Below the pieces are notes generated by a model. The model worked only from the letters and a program-made list of their open reading frames with translations. It was not told where the DNA came from and ran no database searches. From positions 186,001 through 250,000 of the forward strand of contig BDIU01000033.1 in NCBI GenBank assembly GCA_002118135.1: a stretch of DNA of 64,000 bases. The letters run 5' to 3'. Both the position numbers and the translations under genes were made by a program. Shown here piece by piece: positions 1-15,200 of the stretch (position 1 is the first letter of the stretch; each line of letters starts with the position of its first letter). This DNA is from Trebouxia sp. TZW2008 (taxonomy: Eukaryota; Chlorophyta; Trebouxiophyceae; Trebouxiales; Trebouxiaceae).

Positions 1-284
1 CCTTGACTGACTGTGCTCATGAGTGATGATCCCTGTATCGATCTAGTTGCTGCTGGATGTGCTCACAAGGCAAGCTCCAACGAGGACAACTCAGCAGCAT
101 GCAGCATCACCCCAAAAGATGCTCATCTGCATGTGTTGCTTGCAAATTGTCAATGCTGCAGCCTCAACAGTACCAGCGGTTTGAAGCACTGTTCTGCTGA
201 AAACTGTAACTCTGGACAGTACCAACTTCTTAGTGGCAGCTAGCGTAGGTGCTATGCAAGTAACAAACTTTCTGGGTTGTGCAG

Positions 285-3200
285 AGCGTGAGCTGGTGTT
301 GATGAAGCTACGGGTGCCGCCAGGCCCTGCTAGGGCAGAAGTCATGCAGCTGGTGGATGTATTCAGAGCCCGAGTTGTGGATGTGTCAGAGAAGACCCTT
401 ACTGTTGCTGTCACTGGTGATGCTGGCAAGGTAAGGCAAACATTGATTACCCAGTCCTGCTGTCTGTGCAAACATTTTTAAGCGTTTTCATGAACAGAGA
501 GGGTGAAGGGCTCCAAATGCATGTCTGCTTACGCTTGTGGGAATGCAGCAAGGTTTTGTCTATCCTTGCTGCAAGCTAGTGTTGATGGTGTTCTTGATGG
601 GGATCATTATGATCACGTCAGTCACAAGTGAGTGCCTGCGTGTGCCTACATGGAAAAGTTTCTGACACGGATTGCACTGTGTCCAAATCTCGAGTCCATA
701 TGTACCGCTGCGCTGCAAACAACAGCTCTGCAGAGAGCCTTGGGCTAGTTCAACATTGCAGAGCTACCTAGGCACGGCAACGCTTGCCAATGGGCCCAGC
801 ATGCTTTGCGCCTGATTTGGCTCATGCTTTCTTTACTGCTTTCCAGCAGACAACAGCTCTGCACTCGGCAAATTGAACACAGCAGAGGCGGCCAGCACTG
901 GCAAGATCTGTCTGGAGCATGCACTGTGCCTGATTTGACTTACCACGTATGTTGCTTTGCTACAGACAATAGCTCTGCAAAGAGCCTTGAGCAAGTTCCA
1001 TGTTACAGACATGGCTGCCCAAGCAAGATCTGTCAGAGAACGCAGCATGCACTACATGCACTCTAGCTCAACAGCATGCACTCTAGCCTGAAGCACGCTG
1101 TGTTCTGCTGCAGACCACAGCACTGCAAAGAGCACTTGGCAAGTTCAACATCGCAGAAGTTGCACGCACTGGCAAAATTTGTCTGAAGCGTGGTGAGGCG
1201 CTGCTAGACATAGGGGGTTGGGGAGACGGACAGGCCAAACAGATGAGGGAGCAAAGGCAACACGGCCAAGCGCGAGCAGCTGCTGCAGAAGCTGACAGGG
1301 ACAATGGTAGTAATCATGGCAACGGGGCGGAGGCTGCTGCAGCAGGTGTTGAGCGTGGTGTTGATGAGGGGCAGGATGTATATGTCTCTGGTGGAAATGA
1401 CAAAGCAGGTCAGCGTTGTGCATAAATCTTTGTGAATGTGGCTCTGCAGAAGTATTGCTGTGTCAAATTGACTCCACAATTTCAGAATTGTGTTGTCATG
1501 AGCATCACTCAAATTTGAACTAATCTCACTAATTGCAACAAATCAGAATGACAATTCAGACAATCCTGCTTGATGTCTGCTACTGGAAGTACCTGTGCAT
1601 ATAGTTTTCATTCACAAAGCATTATTGAGTGTAAACTGTGTCTCAAGCGCTGTATGTGTGCAGGCGTATGGGATGCGATCAATGTGCTGGATGCAGCGTA
1701 TGAGAGCGGCAATTCTGAATTTCAGCCTAGAACGCTGTCCATAGTGGTGCAAGACAAGGCCGGTGTACTAAATGAGGTAGGTAGTCGTGAGTACAGCAGC
1801 AATGAGCACATACTTTAGCTCTCTAAAGTGCTAGGGCTTATTTACCCAAGTCTGGTCTTATCATTGTAGGTGTTGTTGGACTTATTTCTGCAAAACCTCC
1901 TGCTGGTCAAGTGCCAAGCAAAGCATGTTTCAACAGCACATAGCAGCAAGTGGGCACGCTGCCAAATCAACTTGTAACAGGCTCTGCATCTTGTGGGCTT
2001 GCAGCACAAGCCCAGAGCCGCACTGCATTGAGTATGTTCGTATGACTGCTAGCACAGCCAGTCCCTTGCAAGCACATGCACCATATGCCTGCCTCAATTG
2101 GTCTGCTCAATTCAACACGCTGCACAGGCTGGCCAAAGCGCTTTGGCTTACGTGCAGAGACATGCACTTCTCCCAAATGCATTTCTGTGCAAGGATGTAC
2201 AATGCATCAGACTGCAGCAAAACAGAGAGTAGTGAAAGCAGAAGTTTTGCGCAGAAATTGAGTCCCAGCAAACAGGAGCATCAAGATATGCTTCAACAGT
2301 GACCTACCCTTTGCACATGCAGGTGACTGGTGTGCTAGCGCGGCGTGGCTACAATGTGCAGAGTTTAGCAGTGGGCAACTGTGAGTCAGCAGAGCTGTCA
2401 CGTATCACAACAGTCATCCCAGGCAGTCGCGAAAGCAGCAGTAAAGTCATCAAGCAGCTGCTCAAGTTGATACATGTGCACAGCGTGACAGACTTATCAG
2501 ATCTGCCGTTCATCACAAGAGAGCTGATGCTCATCAAGTGCCGATGTCGGCCTTCCGAGAGAAAGGAGTTGATTGACCTGGCTGAAATTTTCCATGGCAA
2601 CATCTGTGATGTGTCACGCACCACCATCACTCTTGAGATTCAAGGGAAGGAGCAAAAGATGCGGGCAGTGCAAGACCTACTAGAACCCTACGGTGAGGAC
2701 CCATCACCGCAATTGACAAAACGCACTTGCTGTATGGAAGGGTTGCACAATTGCTGATGCAACAGTGGAAGTTGAGACCCTCTTCATCAATGCATTTGGA
2801 ATGGTTTGGTATGTATACAGACTAGGTTGCTCACAGACAGCTGCTTGCTGACTCCATGTACCTAGCAAGGCCTGCAAGCCTTACAAGCACGCGGTCTCAT
2901 TTATGTGCATGAAAAATGCAAATGCTTCGTCAGCTGCATCTTTACAGCATTCTCAGAAATACTGCTGCACTCCACTTGTGCAAGGACACCGTCAGCGGCA
3001 TCTTTCAAGCATTCTTTGACATCAGATCAGGCAGTTGCAAAGCAGGCTTGCTGCCAGCCTGTAGTAGACACGGTATATATTTGTTGCTGCAGCACTCCAG
3101 ATGCTCCTCTGCGCTTATTCAAAGACATTGTCAGCTGCATCATCAAAGCACTGTTTGACGCTGGAGCGTACATTTATACAGCAGGCTTGCTGCTTCTTTG

Positions 3201-3343
3201 TGTGGCAATGGTCAATGTTTGTGGCTGCAGGCATTCTTGAGGTTGCCAGAACAGGGCGGGTGGCCCTCTCTAGGGAGTCAGGCGTCAACACAGAGCTGCT
3301 GGGTCGCTTGAGGGGTGCTGTTGGCAAAGTCATGGTGCAGTGA
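285..3343 (+). CDS. Acetolactate synthase regulatory (small) subunit, two-repeat plant type, 5' partial
   Basis: Regulatory subunit of acetohydroxyacid synthase, the first common enzyme of valine, leucine and isoleucine synthesis; in plants and algae it is plastid-located and confers feedback control. Exons: <285-430, 1114-1408, 1664-1776, 2323-2692, 3231-3343 (phases agree; 344 codons visible plus stop). The first exon opens inside repeat 1 ([12 protein letters not shown]), followed by [13 protein letters not shown], then an Ala/Gly-rich linker of about 65 residues. Repeat 2 has the ACT domain ([16 protein letters not shown], then [18 protein letters not shown]), a second RELMLIKC block, and the closing [16 protein letters not shown] motif near the C-terminus. 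The duplicated ACT plus C-terminal layout is the plant form; bacterial IlvH has one copy. The N-terminus (transit peptide and first ACT domain) lies outside the window. The intron at 431-1113 holds decayed copies of the next exon. Family assignment is secure. Confidence 0.93.
717..1045 (+). repeat. Three decayed tandem copies of the ALS exon start (exon echoes)
   Basis: Copies begin near 717, 849 and 964, spaced about 115-150 bp. Each resembles the first 80-90 bases of the live exon at 1114, including the ACAGC(T/A)CTGCA block that encodes TALQR and the later CTGGCAA block that encodes TGK. Point changes and small indels destroy the reading frame in each. They lie directly upstream of the live exon in the same orientation. 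Confidence 0.7.
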
Positions 3344-4084
3344 GGTATTTTGTGATCAGCAGCCCACAATTGGCTTTTTGTTTTCTTGGCCATTTTGAGG
3401 AAGAGAGGGGGCCGGGGGATGGAGAAGCTTTATGAGCAGCAGTTTGTAGTTCACTTTTTCAGCATTTGGCCATCCCGGATAAGGAGTCCTAGGGTGTCGT
3501 CAACAAAGTCATGTTGCAGCACACCAATATGTGAGCAGAAACCCTGAGCTAATACAGCAGTGACAAAGACAGTGCTTGCACTCTGCAGTAGCACTCTGTT
3601 TGACTCACTCAAGTCAAGTCCATGTGTTGAGACGCCTCAGGGATGCTGTTGGCAGAGCCATGGTGTAGTGAAGAGGACATTGCCTGCACTGTGGAGTAGT
3701 AGGTTCAGGAAGGACTAAAAGTTAACATCGGTTGGCAACATAACGGGAGCCTGTACGAGCAGAAGCAGTCTGGCAGAATGCTCTGTGCACTGAGCGCCAG
3801 CCTCCTGTTTGGGTTTCTAGTGGTATTTTGCATGATTTAAAATGTTCCAAAGCAATTACATTAAATTTGACAGCAAGGACAGGCAGTTGCATGGGTTTGT
3901 GTGCGTGTGTTCATGTTGCCAATCAACTGCTTTTGTTGCCTAGGGTGGCCTGCTAAGCTGCTGCAGACGCGATTTACTTGTTTGAAAAAGCGTCAACTCG
4001 CTGCAACAATGAGTGTTGCTTAGCTGTTTCAGACTCGGTGCTATTTAGGACTAGCGAAATCTTGACTGGAAAAATTGCAGATCA
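3344..4084. other. Convergent intergenic / 3' UTR region
   Basis: Lies between two genes that converge tail to tail (ALS subunit ending at 3343 and the ankyrin protein ending at 4085). I see no reading frame with homology, no RNA gene and no clear repeat. It presumably carries both 3' UTRs. Confidence 0.5.
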
Positions 4085-7000
4085 TCATCGCACATTGAAG
4101 CTGGTGGTCCCTTTACGACTGTATGCTCGTTTTGACATGTCTGTATCAGACCAAGGCGTCATGTCTGACTTGTTACTAGTTCTAGAGGTGGACTCTCGAC
4201 TGGATGTACTGCTGGGTGCGTCCCTTGTAGATCTTCTAGGAACTCGTATCCTCTGTAGAGCAAGACAAGCATTGAACACAGTGCTTGGAGTTTAGTAGTT
4301 AGCAGTCAGGTTTCTGTTATGATCAGAAGCAAGAGATGCAGACTGTGCAGGCACCCTGGTGTATGCAGGCATCTGCATGCTGGCATAATGTCTGACCTGA
4401 CACCCTGGTGATGCACATAAACGTTCATGGATAAACTTAACCTAGCCACCACGAAAGTGAAATTTGACTTGCTTGACACAGTGCCTACATTGAAATACAG
4501 CCAACATCCTCCCAGTGGCATGTTGTCTGATGCGAAGGCTCACAGGACGTGCACCATGCTCAATCACAAGGCAAACTCGGTGCATAGTTAGGTACAACAT
4601 TGACAACGCACGCGATGATCCCAGTGAACATGTGAGCGGTTACACAGCTGACATGCAACAGATATGGCTTCAGCTACAGACCACACCAAACCTCACATCA
4701 TAGTAATTGTTGGCATTTGCATAAACCTGGTGTCAGTGCTATGTTGCAGACATTACCACATCAGAGAACATCTGAGTGGCATCCCAGTGAACACGGTTGA
4801 GGGCCCATCGTAGTTCACTTATAACAGAATGTGCTCATCATATGCCAGCAATGCATGTCACGCCTCAAGTGATCTGAGGCATCCGCTGTAATCACACCTT
4901 GTCGAAGACAAGCTAGCAATGCATGCAATGAGTCGTGCCTGCAGTATCTGACCACCTTGGTGTGGTTGGTAGGACTATGCATTGTCAATGTCTCAGCAGC
5001 TGTGACATGCCACATGCGTGCCACATATGACAAATAGCTTGGTGTGGGGCTGCCCAGAAAGTCTACTGCCTAGATACTGTCAGTCACACATCAGCATTCC
5101 AAGCTACAATGAACGCTCAGAGGCTCCCACTGCATTGAGGTGCAGCAATCAAGTCTGTGAGCTGCACCTGACTCATGTCACATGTGACCCACAGTTCTAG
5201 GTTGGGCCCTCCAAAAGGTCTGATTGGTATTGACAGTCACACAACAGCAGTGCATGCCAAGGTGAGCACTCACCATATCCAATGCTCCCATGGTGCGCTC
5301 ATTGAGGTGCAGTGCTCAGGTCTGTGAGCTGCATCGGACTCATGCCACATGTGATGCACAGTCTTGTGTGGGCTCTACAATTAGTCCACACCCAGCCTTT
5401 TGTCCTTCACACAATAGCAATAGATGCCAAAGTGAGCGCTCACCATGTCTGAGGCGCCCATTGTCGCTCTCTGAGGTGCAGCACTCAGGTCTGTGAGCTG
5501 CATCTGACTCATGCGCTTCTCAGCCAGCTCTTGTTCAGCTTGCTGCTGTTGGTGCGTGGTGAAGGTGCTGCCTGCAGTTGGCCCTGGGTTTGGGCCAAAG
5601 TTGAACACGGCATCTGTGCCTGCTGCGTCAAGCGCTATGCCCATGTTGAAGATGGACGTGTCTTCTTCATCATCCTGCACAGACATGGGACACGCTGCTC
5701 ACACTGCTGACCTCATGTGACCATTAGTGCAAGCGACACGCTGCTCACACTGCTGACCTCATGTGGCCATTAGTGCAAGCTGCAATACAGCTCCAGCCAT
5801 CTGAAATTTGCAGTCTAACGCATGGCAGAAGCTCAAACTACAGAAGGCAAGATGGTCCTTACGTACCAAATGGGCCGCATGCACCGACAATCTGCAAACA
5901 GGACGCAATTGCTGCATTTGCATATGTGATGCATACCTGCACAGCAGTGACTAGTGTCATACATGTCTAAGGCATCAACAGTGGGAGCATACCTCATATA
6001 TGGTTGGCTGGTCAATCCGCATGGGCGAGTCTGTCAATCCCATGGGAAAGCCATCACTGGTGCGCCGCCTGGGAGATGGCCTGCATTGCAGTGACCATCA
6101 ACGTACCGCTCCAGTGACTTTGAATCTCATTCCATTGGAAGAGGTAACGATTGCTATTTACTCCACTGTGACCGACTTGGCTAAATTTCGGGGACAATCA
6201 ATTTCTGTGCAAAGGAATGTCCATAGACATTGACCAGTGCTGAAGTCAAGGCAAGACTGTTGTATGGGCTGTTCACGCGCCGTGTTGCCTGATTTCAGCT
6301 GACAACAGCATCAGCTATTTTATTAACAGCAGAAGGAATGAAGTTGTGAAGGCGCTCTTTTTGCCTTATGCATCCGTGAGAGACTGCAAACTGCACATGC
6401 TCACAAGTCATTTCACTTGCACGCAAAGAATGGCTGCAAAGCTGCTCGACATCAGTGATGCAAAGTCAGAATCACGCCTGACTTGATTGGCACCACTTGC
6501 ATTGCTCAAGAGCAGACCACGTCGGCAAGAGCTGCTCAATAGGAGTGTTGCAGAATTGAAGAATTCTATGTTTGACTCAACTGGCAGCACAACCTTTCTC
6601 ATTTTCAAAATTGATGAGCTCTGGCCATGAATTGTTTTGCATAACCACAGTGCCTCATGCTCAACGAAAGCTGCTCCCACACTTGAACAAAAGCTAGCAG
6701 GAGCAGCAGGACTGAAGAAGCATGACCGAGCTTCGAACTTAGAGATGCTTACTTGGGCTGCTTTGTGGCATCACTGGTGACTGCTGCTGCAGGTGCAATG
6801 TCACGCCTCAGGAAGCTCCACCTGCACATGCCAATGTATGAAACATGCATCCAATATGAAACACATATGACTGGTATCCTCAACATGCTTCGTTGGACGT
6901 TTTCGAGAAAGCACATGTCTCTGCAGTCCTGAATGTATTCTTATTGAGACAGACGGGCATAAGACTGCCAGTGTCAAGCAAGTACAGCTGTAACGAGTTG

Positions 7001-8998
7001 TCGCAATTCTGTGAACGCTCAACTTGAGACAGAAGGTCATGAGAATGTCAGCATTAGGCAAGCACAGCTGCTCTGAGTATCTGCAGTCCTGAGTATGCCC
7101 AACCTGAAACAGAAGTGCATGAGACTGCCAGCGTTAAGAAAGCACAGATGCCATGCGTCTACCGTGCTCACCACATGCAACTGGGGACAGAAATGTATAA
7201 CATTGCCAGCTCCAAACAAGGGCATCTGCCATGAATGCACTTCCAATATTCTAACAGCTGCTCACTGTTGTTCTGCAGTAGAATGCTGGCGATGAGAAAA
7301 CAAAAAAAGTTTACAAGTGGGTGGTGCCCACCTTTTGCCCTTAGCCAGCATGGCCTTGCGCTCTTGCAGTGTACGCCTCTTTGGCGTGTCGGGCGCAAAC
7401 TCTTCCATCACCTTTTGCACAGCGTCAATGCCTGTCATGTCTACCTGCATGCCAACACATCATGAGCAGCAAGATCCGCTGGTGTTGCCCTCAGCACAGG
7501 CTGGCATTCTGCTGTGCCACAGCTGCTGTTTTACCGCAATAAGATCATGTGAGCAGCCTTTATATCAATACGTAACACTGGTGCCTGCCATTTCTGTGGG
7601 ACACACTGAAGCACACTGGCACGCCTTGCCTTGCATCCATTTCTTTCGCAGTGGCACTATCACAGCTGCACAAATAGCAACTTGAGAGCAGTCTGTTTGG
7701 GGGCTAAATCCAAGCAGGCTTTGTCTCAAACAACACAAATTGTTTGGGACCAAGCCTCACAACACAACACAACACAACACAACACAACACAACACAACAC
7801 CAGCAACACCAGACAACACCAGCAACTACAACAAGACAAACTGAATGGCGACATCACCAGGCAATCTGTTTGACCAGTGAAAATGACTCACCGGAGCAAA
7901 GCCGCTGGCGTTGGTCATGTTTGCTCTGGCGCCCCATTGAAGCAGCACCTCAATCACTTTCAGCTGATTGCTCTGACAAGCCAGATGCAGGGCAGTGTTA
8001 CCCTCCCTGCAAACCGCTACAGGTCGTCTTACATACACACTGGAACAGGTTGCGCCAACAGCAAACTGGACACGTCATGGACAGGCCGCATATACACCAG
8101 CATAGCTCACGTACGATTAGGCACATGAGATAACGCTGCCGTTATGATGAGAATTTGCAGCGAAAAGCAACTTTGCCGAGTGTTGCATGAGAGAGGCTTG
8201 CTGATGATGGGCTGTCATACATCACTGCATTGCTGTGATTGCCTCAAGCTAGCGATCTCACTTGTTGACTGAATGCAAGCTGACTGCATTGTTCATCAGC
8301 CATTCGCAAGTCTCTGAAAAGCCACAGTAGGCTGATCTGTGCAGCGGAGTCCAGTCAGCATTGTTTGTGACATCGACCTGGGCTCCAAACTGGCGAAGCA
8401 TTTGCATAATCTCAGTGTGACCCTGCAGCATTGCACATAGTCCAAGACCTGGCTGATGTGACTAAGGTCTTGCCTGAAGACTGTCAAGACAGCTCTGCGA
8501 GGCTTGCAAGCTCTTTACATAAAGACTCACTTTGGTGGCCGCCCAGTGCATTGCTGTATCTCCTTCATTGTCCCTTGTCTCAGTGCCACAGCCTTGATTC
8601 AGTAACAAGCTAACAACCTCTATGTGACCTTTCAGGCAGGCTAGATGGAGGGGAGTAACACCCGAGTGGTCAGCAGCATATATTTCGACATCGTTATCGA
8701 GCAACCACTGCACATCATGTAGTGACAGTGAGCTGCTATGTTGTATCGAGGATCCAGACAGCGGTGTTCAGATCCCCATCTTCACCTTTGCACACTGTGT
8801 TCGGCCATGCTCGGCGGCATAGTGCAGGCACGTTGCACCAACAAGATCATCGCGCTTTCTCAGCGTCTCTCTAGCAGGATACCCCATTTCTTTACCAGCG
8901 TCAACAAACTGCTGCAGTCTGTCGATGTTGCCCAGTTCTGCTGCCTCGTGAAGCGTGTTTGAGACCGACATACTTCTAGAGAAAAACCGCGAAGCCAT
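4085..8998 (-). CDS. Ankyrin-repeat protein, six repeats, 421 aa
   Basis: Exons in transcript order: 8998-8786, 8707-8531, 8422-8262, 8006-7892, 7444-7332, 6080-5993, 5674-5444, 4252-4085. All phases agree (1266 bp). Start is the ATG at 8998, just before SRSMSVSNTLHEAAELG; an in-frame ATG at 8968 is an alternative. Residues about 10-235 form six ankyrin repeats, each with the TPLH or TALH turn: GATCLHYAAEHGR, GVTPLHLACLKGH, GDTAMHWAATKGH, DWTPLHRSAYCG and GNTALHLACQSN, after a degenerate first repeat. A basic helix (about 225-260, KRRTLQERKAMLAKGKR) and a Ser/Thr/Gln-rich, probably disordered tail follow. There is no catalytic domain or membrane segment, so it is likely a scaffold; the partner is unknown. 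It shares a 242-bp head-to-head upstream region with polyubiquitin. Introns carry exon echoes and an AACAC microsatellite. Confidence 0.85.
5090..5370 (-). repeat. Two decayed copies of the ankyrin gene's seventh exon end plus donor site
   Basis: Blocks at about 5090-5200 and 5255-5370 resemble 5430-5520, the 3' end of the live exon with its splice donor. Shared words include CAGGTCTGTGAGCTGCATC and GAGGTGCAG(C/T). On the minus strand both copies lie downstream of the live exon, which is the less common orientation for echoes in this window. Confidence 0.7.
7759..7801. repeat. Pentanucleotide microsatellite (AACAC)n
   Basis: About eight uninterrupted AACAC units followed by degenerate CAGCAACACC-type units. 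It lies in the intron between ankyrin-gene exons 7892-8006 and 7332-7444. Confidence 0.95.
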
Positions 8999-11540
<2,542 letters not shown>

Positions 11541-12241
11541 ATTATATTTGCTGTTCCCATTTTGCCACTCCGTAACATCCATCAACATACTGAAGATGTT
11601 TTGGCTTCTTGAGAAATTTATTGAGGGCGTTGATTCGCCACAACTTGTAAGGATTTGACGTTTTGAATCAAGATTTTGATCCCTTCTGCGGTGCATGCCG
11701 TCTGACAAGGGTGTGCTGACATCTTTGTGATGACTGTTGCCAATGGTCTTACAACATCACTGTGACTGTCAGAATCTCACATCTGCATCGCGTTCCCCGC
11801 AGTCGAATTTATCTCTTTGTTTTGTATTTGTGGGCATCAGCTGATGATCAATTGTGCACTGCATCAGCAGCATTGCAGCTGAAGAATGGCTGTAGTACTT
11901 GGCACTTGCAACTTTCCCCAAGTCCCTTCAAGGCATACTCAGTTGCGAGTCTGTAGCTCGCGCTCTGTCACTACACTCGAAGGCACTTCCATCCTTACAA
12001 GCAATGCACAAGCCAATCAATATGGTCCGACCTTCCGAGATATGCTACTCAGCTTTGCATTCGACATTTGGGCAAGTTCAAATAGTCAGAGTGAACTAAT
12101 TCCACTGCTTGCAAAAAGCAATATCACAGCAAAACCCACGAGCACTTGTAACATCAGCTCTGCTGAAGTTTTGCCATCACCCTTTTGCAATAATAATTGA
12201 GTAGCCATTTGGCTGGTGTAGCCAGCGTGAACAGCTTTCTG
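11541..12241. other. Convergent intergenic region with ubiquitin 3' UTR
   Basis: Lies between the polyubiquitin stop and the UTP14 stop. A TGTAA motif, the usual chlorophyte polyadenylation signal, is at 11646-11650, 106 nt after the ubiquitin stop. I see no gene. Confidence 0.5.
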
Positions 12242-15200
12242 TCATCTGCGTGATGGCCTTGGGATGCCAGCACTGACACTGACCTTCAGCTTCCTATCTT
12301 TGGATTTGGTTTGTTTGGCTGCTAAAGCAGCAGACTTATTGAATTTGATGGGGTCAATGATCATTCCAGAATGCTTGATCACTGCTGGACGTGTCATGTT
12401 CCTGCAAAGAACACAACCTTCAGCAACACTGACAGTCCTGACGTTACATTCTGCCGCATGCAGTGCTTGCCACATTGAGTCATGCCAAACCCCAGGCTGT
12501 GAAAATAATGCGACAAAACAGCAAGCAGCCATCGACAGCTTCTGCTTCATGCAACGCTTGCCTCATGTCACATGAGTTGTGTCAAAACCCAAATTCTAGA
12601 CACAATGCAAAAAATCTAAGGGCAGCTTGTGTGTCAACATCCAAATCTTGACACACTAGACACAATGTGACACAATACAGGGCAGCATGAGATGGCTGAC
12701 CTGTGATGTCCAATGGTGTTGTATGCTCGGCCCATTGGGGTATGCATGCTGTGCTCATAGGTGGCCTTGCTGTCAAAGGGGAAAGGCATGCTCACAATGT
12801 AACACAAAAAGGGGCTGCTGTGAGAGGACACACCTGTGAGTTGCAGTGGTGTTGTACTCTTGGCCCATTGGAGTGCGCATGCTGTGCTCATAGGTAGCCT
12901 TGCTGTCAAAGGGGAAAGGCACTGAAGGCGAGTTGTACTTGGCAGACTTCTTGTCCCAGGCTTCACTAATCACTACTGCCTTGAGTTTGGAGTCTTTGCG
13001 ATTTGCAGCTGCAGCCTCTTTTTGCCTGCATAGCAGCAGACAGCTGACTCAGCTTCTTGTCCAGAAATGCAAAACGTGTGAAACAGTGGAATGCTATATT
13101 ACTGCTGCAGCCTCTTTCTGCCTGCATAGCAGCAGACAGCTAACTCTGTTCCCGGTCCAAACTGTCAACGTACATGAAACAGTAGAATGCTATAGCACAT
13201 GCTGCAGACCCTCTTTGCTGGCATAGCAGCAGACAAGTGACTCAGCCTGTCCAAACATGCAAAATGTGTGAGACAGTGGAATGCTATATTGTATGCTGCA
13301 GCCTCTCCTTGCTGGCATAGCAGCAGACAACTGAGTCTACTCCTTATGCTAAATTGCAGAATGCGTGAAACAGTGGAATGCTACATCGCATGCTGCAGCT
13401 TCCCTTTGCCTGCATGGCAGCAGTCAGCTGACTCAGCATGTTGGCAGGTGATGTGCCTGAACTGGTCCTATCACCTGATGAGTAAATGCGCATCACTGAG
13501 ACATGTTAGGCCGCCCCAGATTGAGGTATTACGCAGCTGCGACCGCAAGAGCTGCGGACGCACACAACAGGGTTTGCGCAGGCCTGAAAGGGCACACGGC
13601 AGCCACGGGTTAACAGCTCCTCCTGGTGGGGCGACCAACGAGGATGATGAATGATGCAGCCATCGTTGGTTGACTTTCAAAGTCCCCACTAACAGGCTCT
13701 ACAAGACGCTGACCAAGAAGTAAAGTCAAGGGTGTCAACCCCAAGCTGCATCTAACGGCAAAAGCTCCCCTTATGGAGCCTAAGACCTGGACTAGACTTT
13801 TGTTTTCAGTCGACGGTATCACAGTGCTACTGAGCAAGCAATGTCAGAGCAAGACTAGATTTTAGATGTTAAGTAGCAAGTGACAGCAAGTGAAAGCAAG
13901 GGTCATCATAGGCAAGACAACTCAAGTGTCAATGTGCAGAAGCAAGCAGAAACGTTAAGGTCTGCAATGCCGTCTTGAACTCTTTTGCCATTTGGTGCCT
14001 CATTTGACTATGACCAACATGGCATACGAACTCCAGATGGCATTGCTGACCTCGACAATCGTGCTTGCTTCTGCACATTGCCACTCAGATTGTCTTGCCT
14101 ACACTGATGCTTGCTCTTTGCCATTGCTTACAGCTCAGTCAGCATGACTTGGACTGTTGCATGTGGATCATCTGAGGAACGACAACGGCATCCAAGATAA
14201 CACATGCATGGCTGACAGACTAGCTGACCGACTGACAAACCTCTGACTGGCTGACTTTCATCATCTGACTAAGTGACTGACTGACTGACTGACTGACTGA
14301 CTGACTGACTGATTGACTGACTGACTGACTGACTGACTGACTGACTGACTGACTGACTGAGCGACTCATACCTTTGAGCCTTGAGATTGGCGGCCTTCAT
14401 CCACTGAGGCTCCTTTTGCTGGCCTGCCCAAGCGCCCCACCCAGGCAACACGCTCACTTGCTCCTGTGCAAGACAAACCCATGCTCAACATGTCTTGTGA
14501 CAGGAAAGAAGAGAAACATAGGTACATCAGATATGTTGCTGAGCACACATCTGTAACCACAAATTGTCAATTTGCTGAGCGAGGCATGCAGCCAGGCAAC
14601 CCGCTCACTTGCTCCTGTGCGTGACAAGACCATGTCAACTGCTGAAGAACAGGGCGAGAGCATCTGGAGCAGCATCACGCTGAGAAGGACGGTGCCAGGA
14701 GAATGTGACTTTGCACTGTCAAATGGTTATGGATGCCAACAGGGGCAATTCGCTCCCTACCTCCTATGTTTAGCAATCGCATTGTTTTGCTAAGCACAAG
14801 ATATCTGTGACCTTGCATCATCAAGTTTCAAGTATAGCATGCTCAGCTGCCCCTGTGTGTTGCAGCAGCATATTGAGCTGAGCAGGACAAGGCAAGTCAA
14901 GTCATCTGCGTCTTTGAGGTGCCTATCAGAGCTGCCAGAGTCAGAAGTGCTTGAGCAATGCATTTGTTGGCTGACGGACAGCCTAGCTAAGATGCAATCA
15001 CGTGCGACAACCATTCCTTCATGGCATGAAACCCAGAGTGTGCTATGAGCAACAAAGCAGGACACACTGTGCGTATGCTGCTTACTACGGATACTGCATG
15101 TCGCATGATGTCATCAAATGCTTGGAGCAGAGGCATATGCCATCAGTGACAGTGAACTGAACATGATGCAACGACGTCTGGAAAGTTCTCACCTCTTTGG

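Noticed and set aside
1..284. Coding sequence upstream of the first ALS exon
   Set aside because: Open frames exist, but none joins in phase to the exon at 285 or resembles the expected ACT domain; it is treated as intron.
7744..8133. Plus-strand frame of 129 codons through the AACAC microsatellite
   Set aside because: Created by the repeat and by the antisense of ankyrin exons; no coding features.
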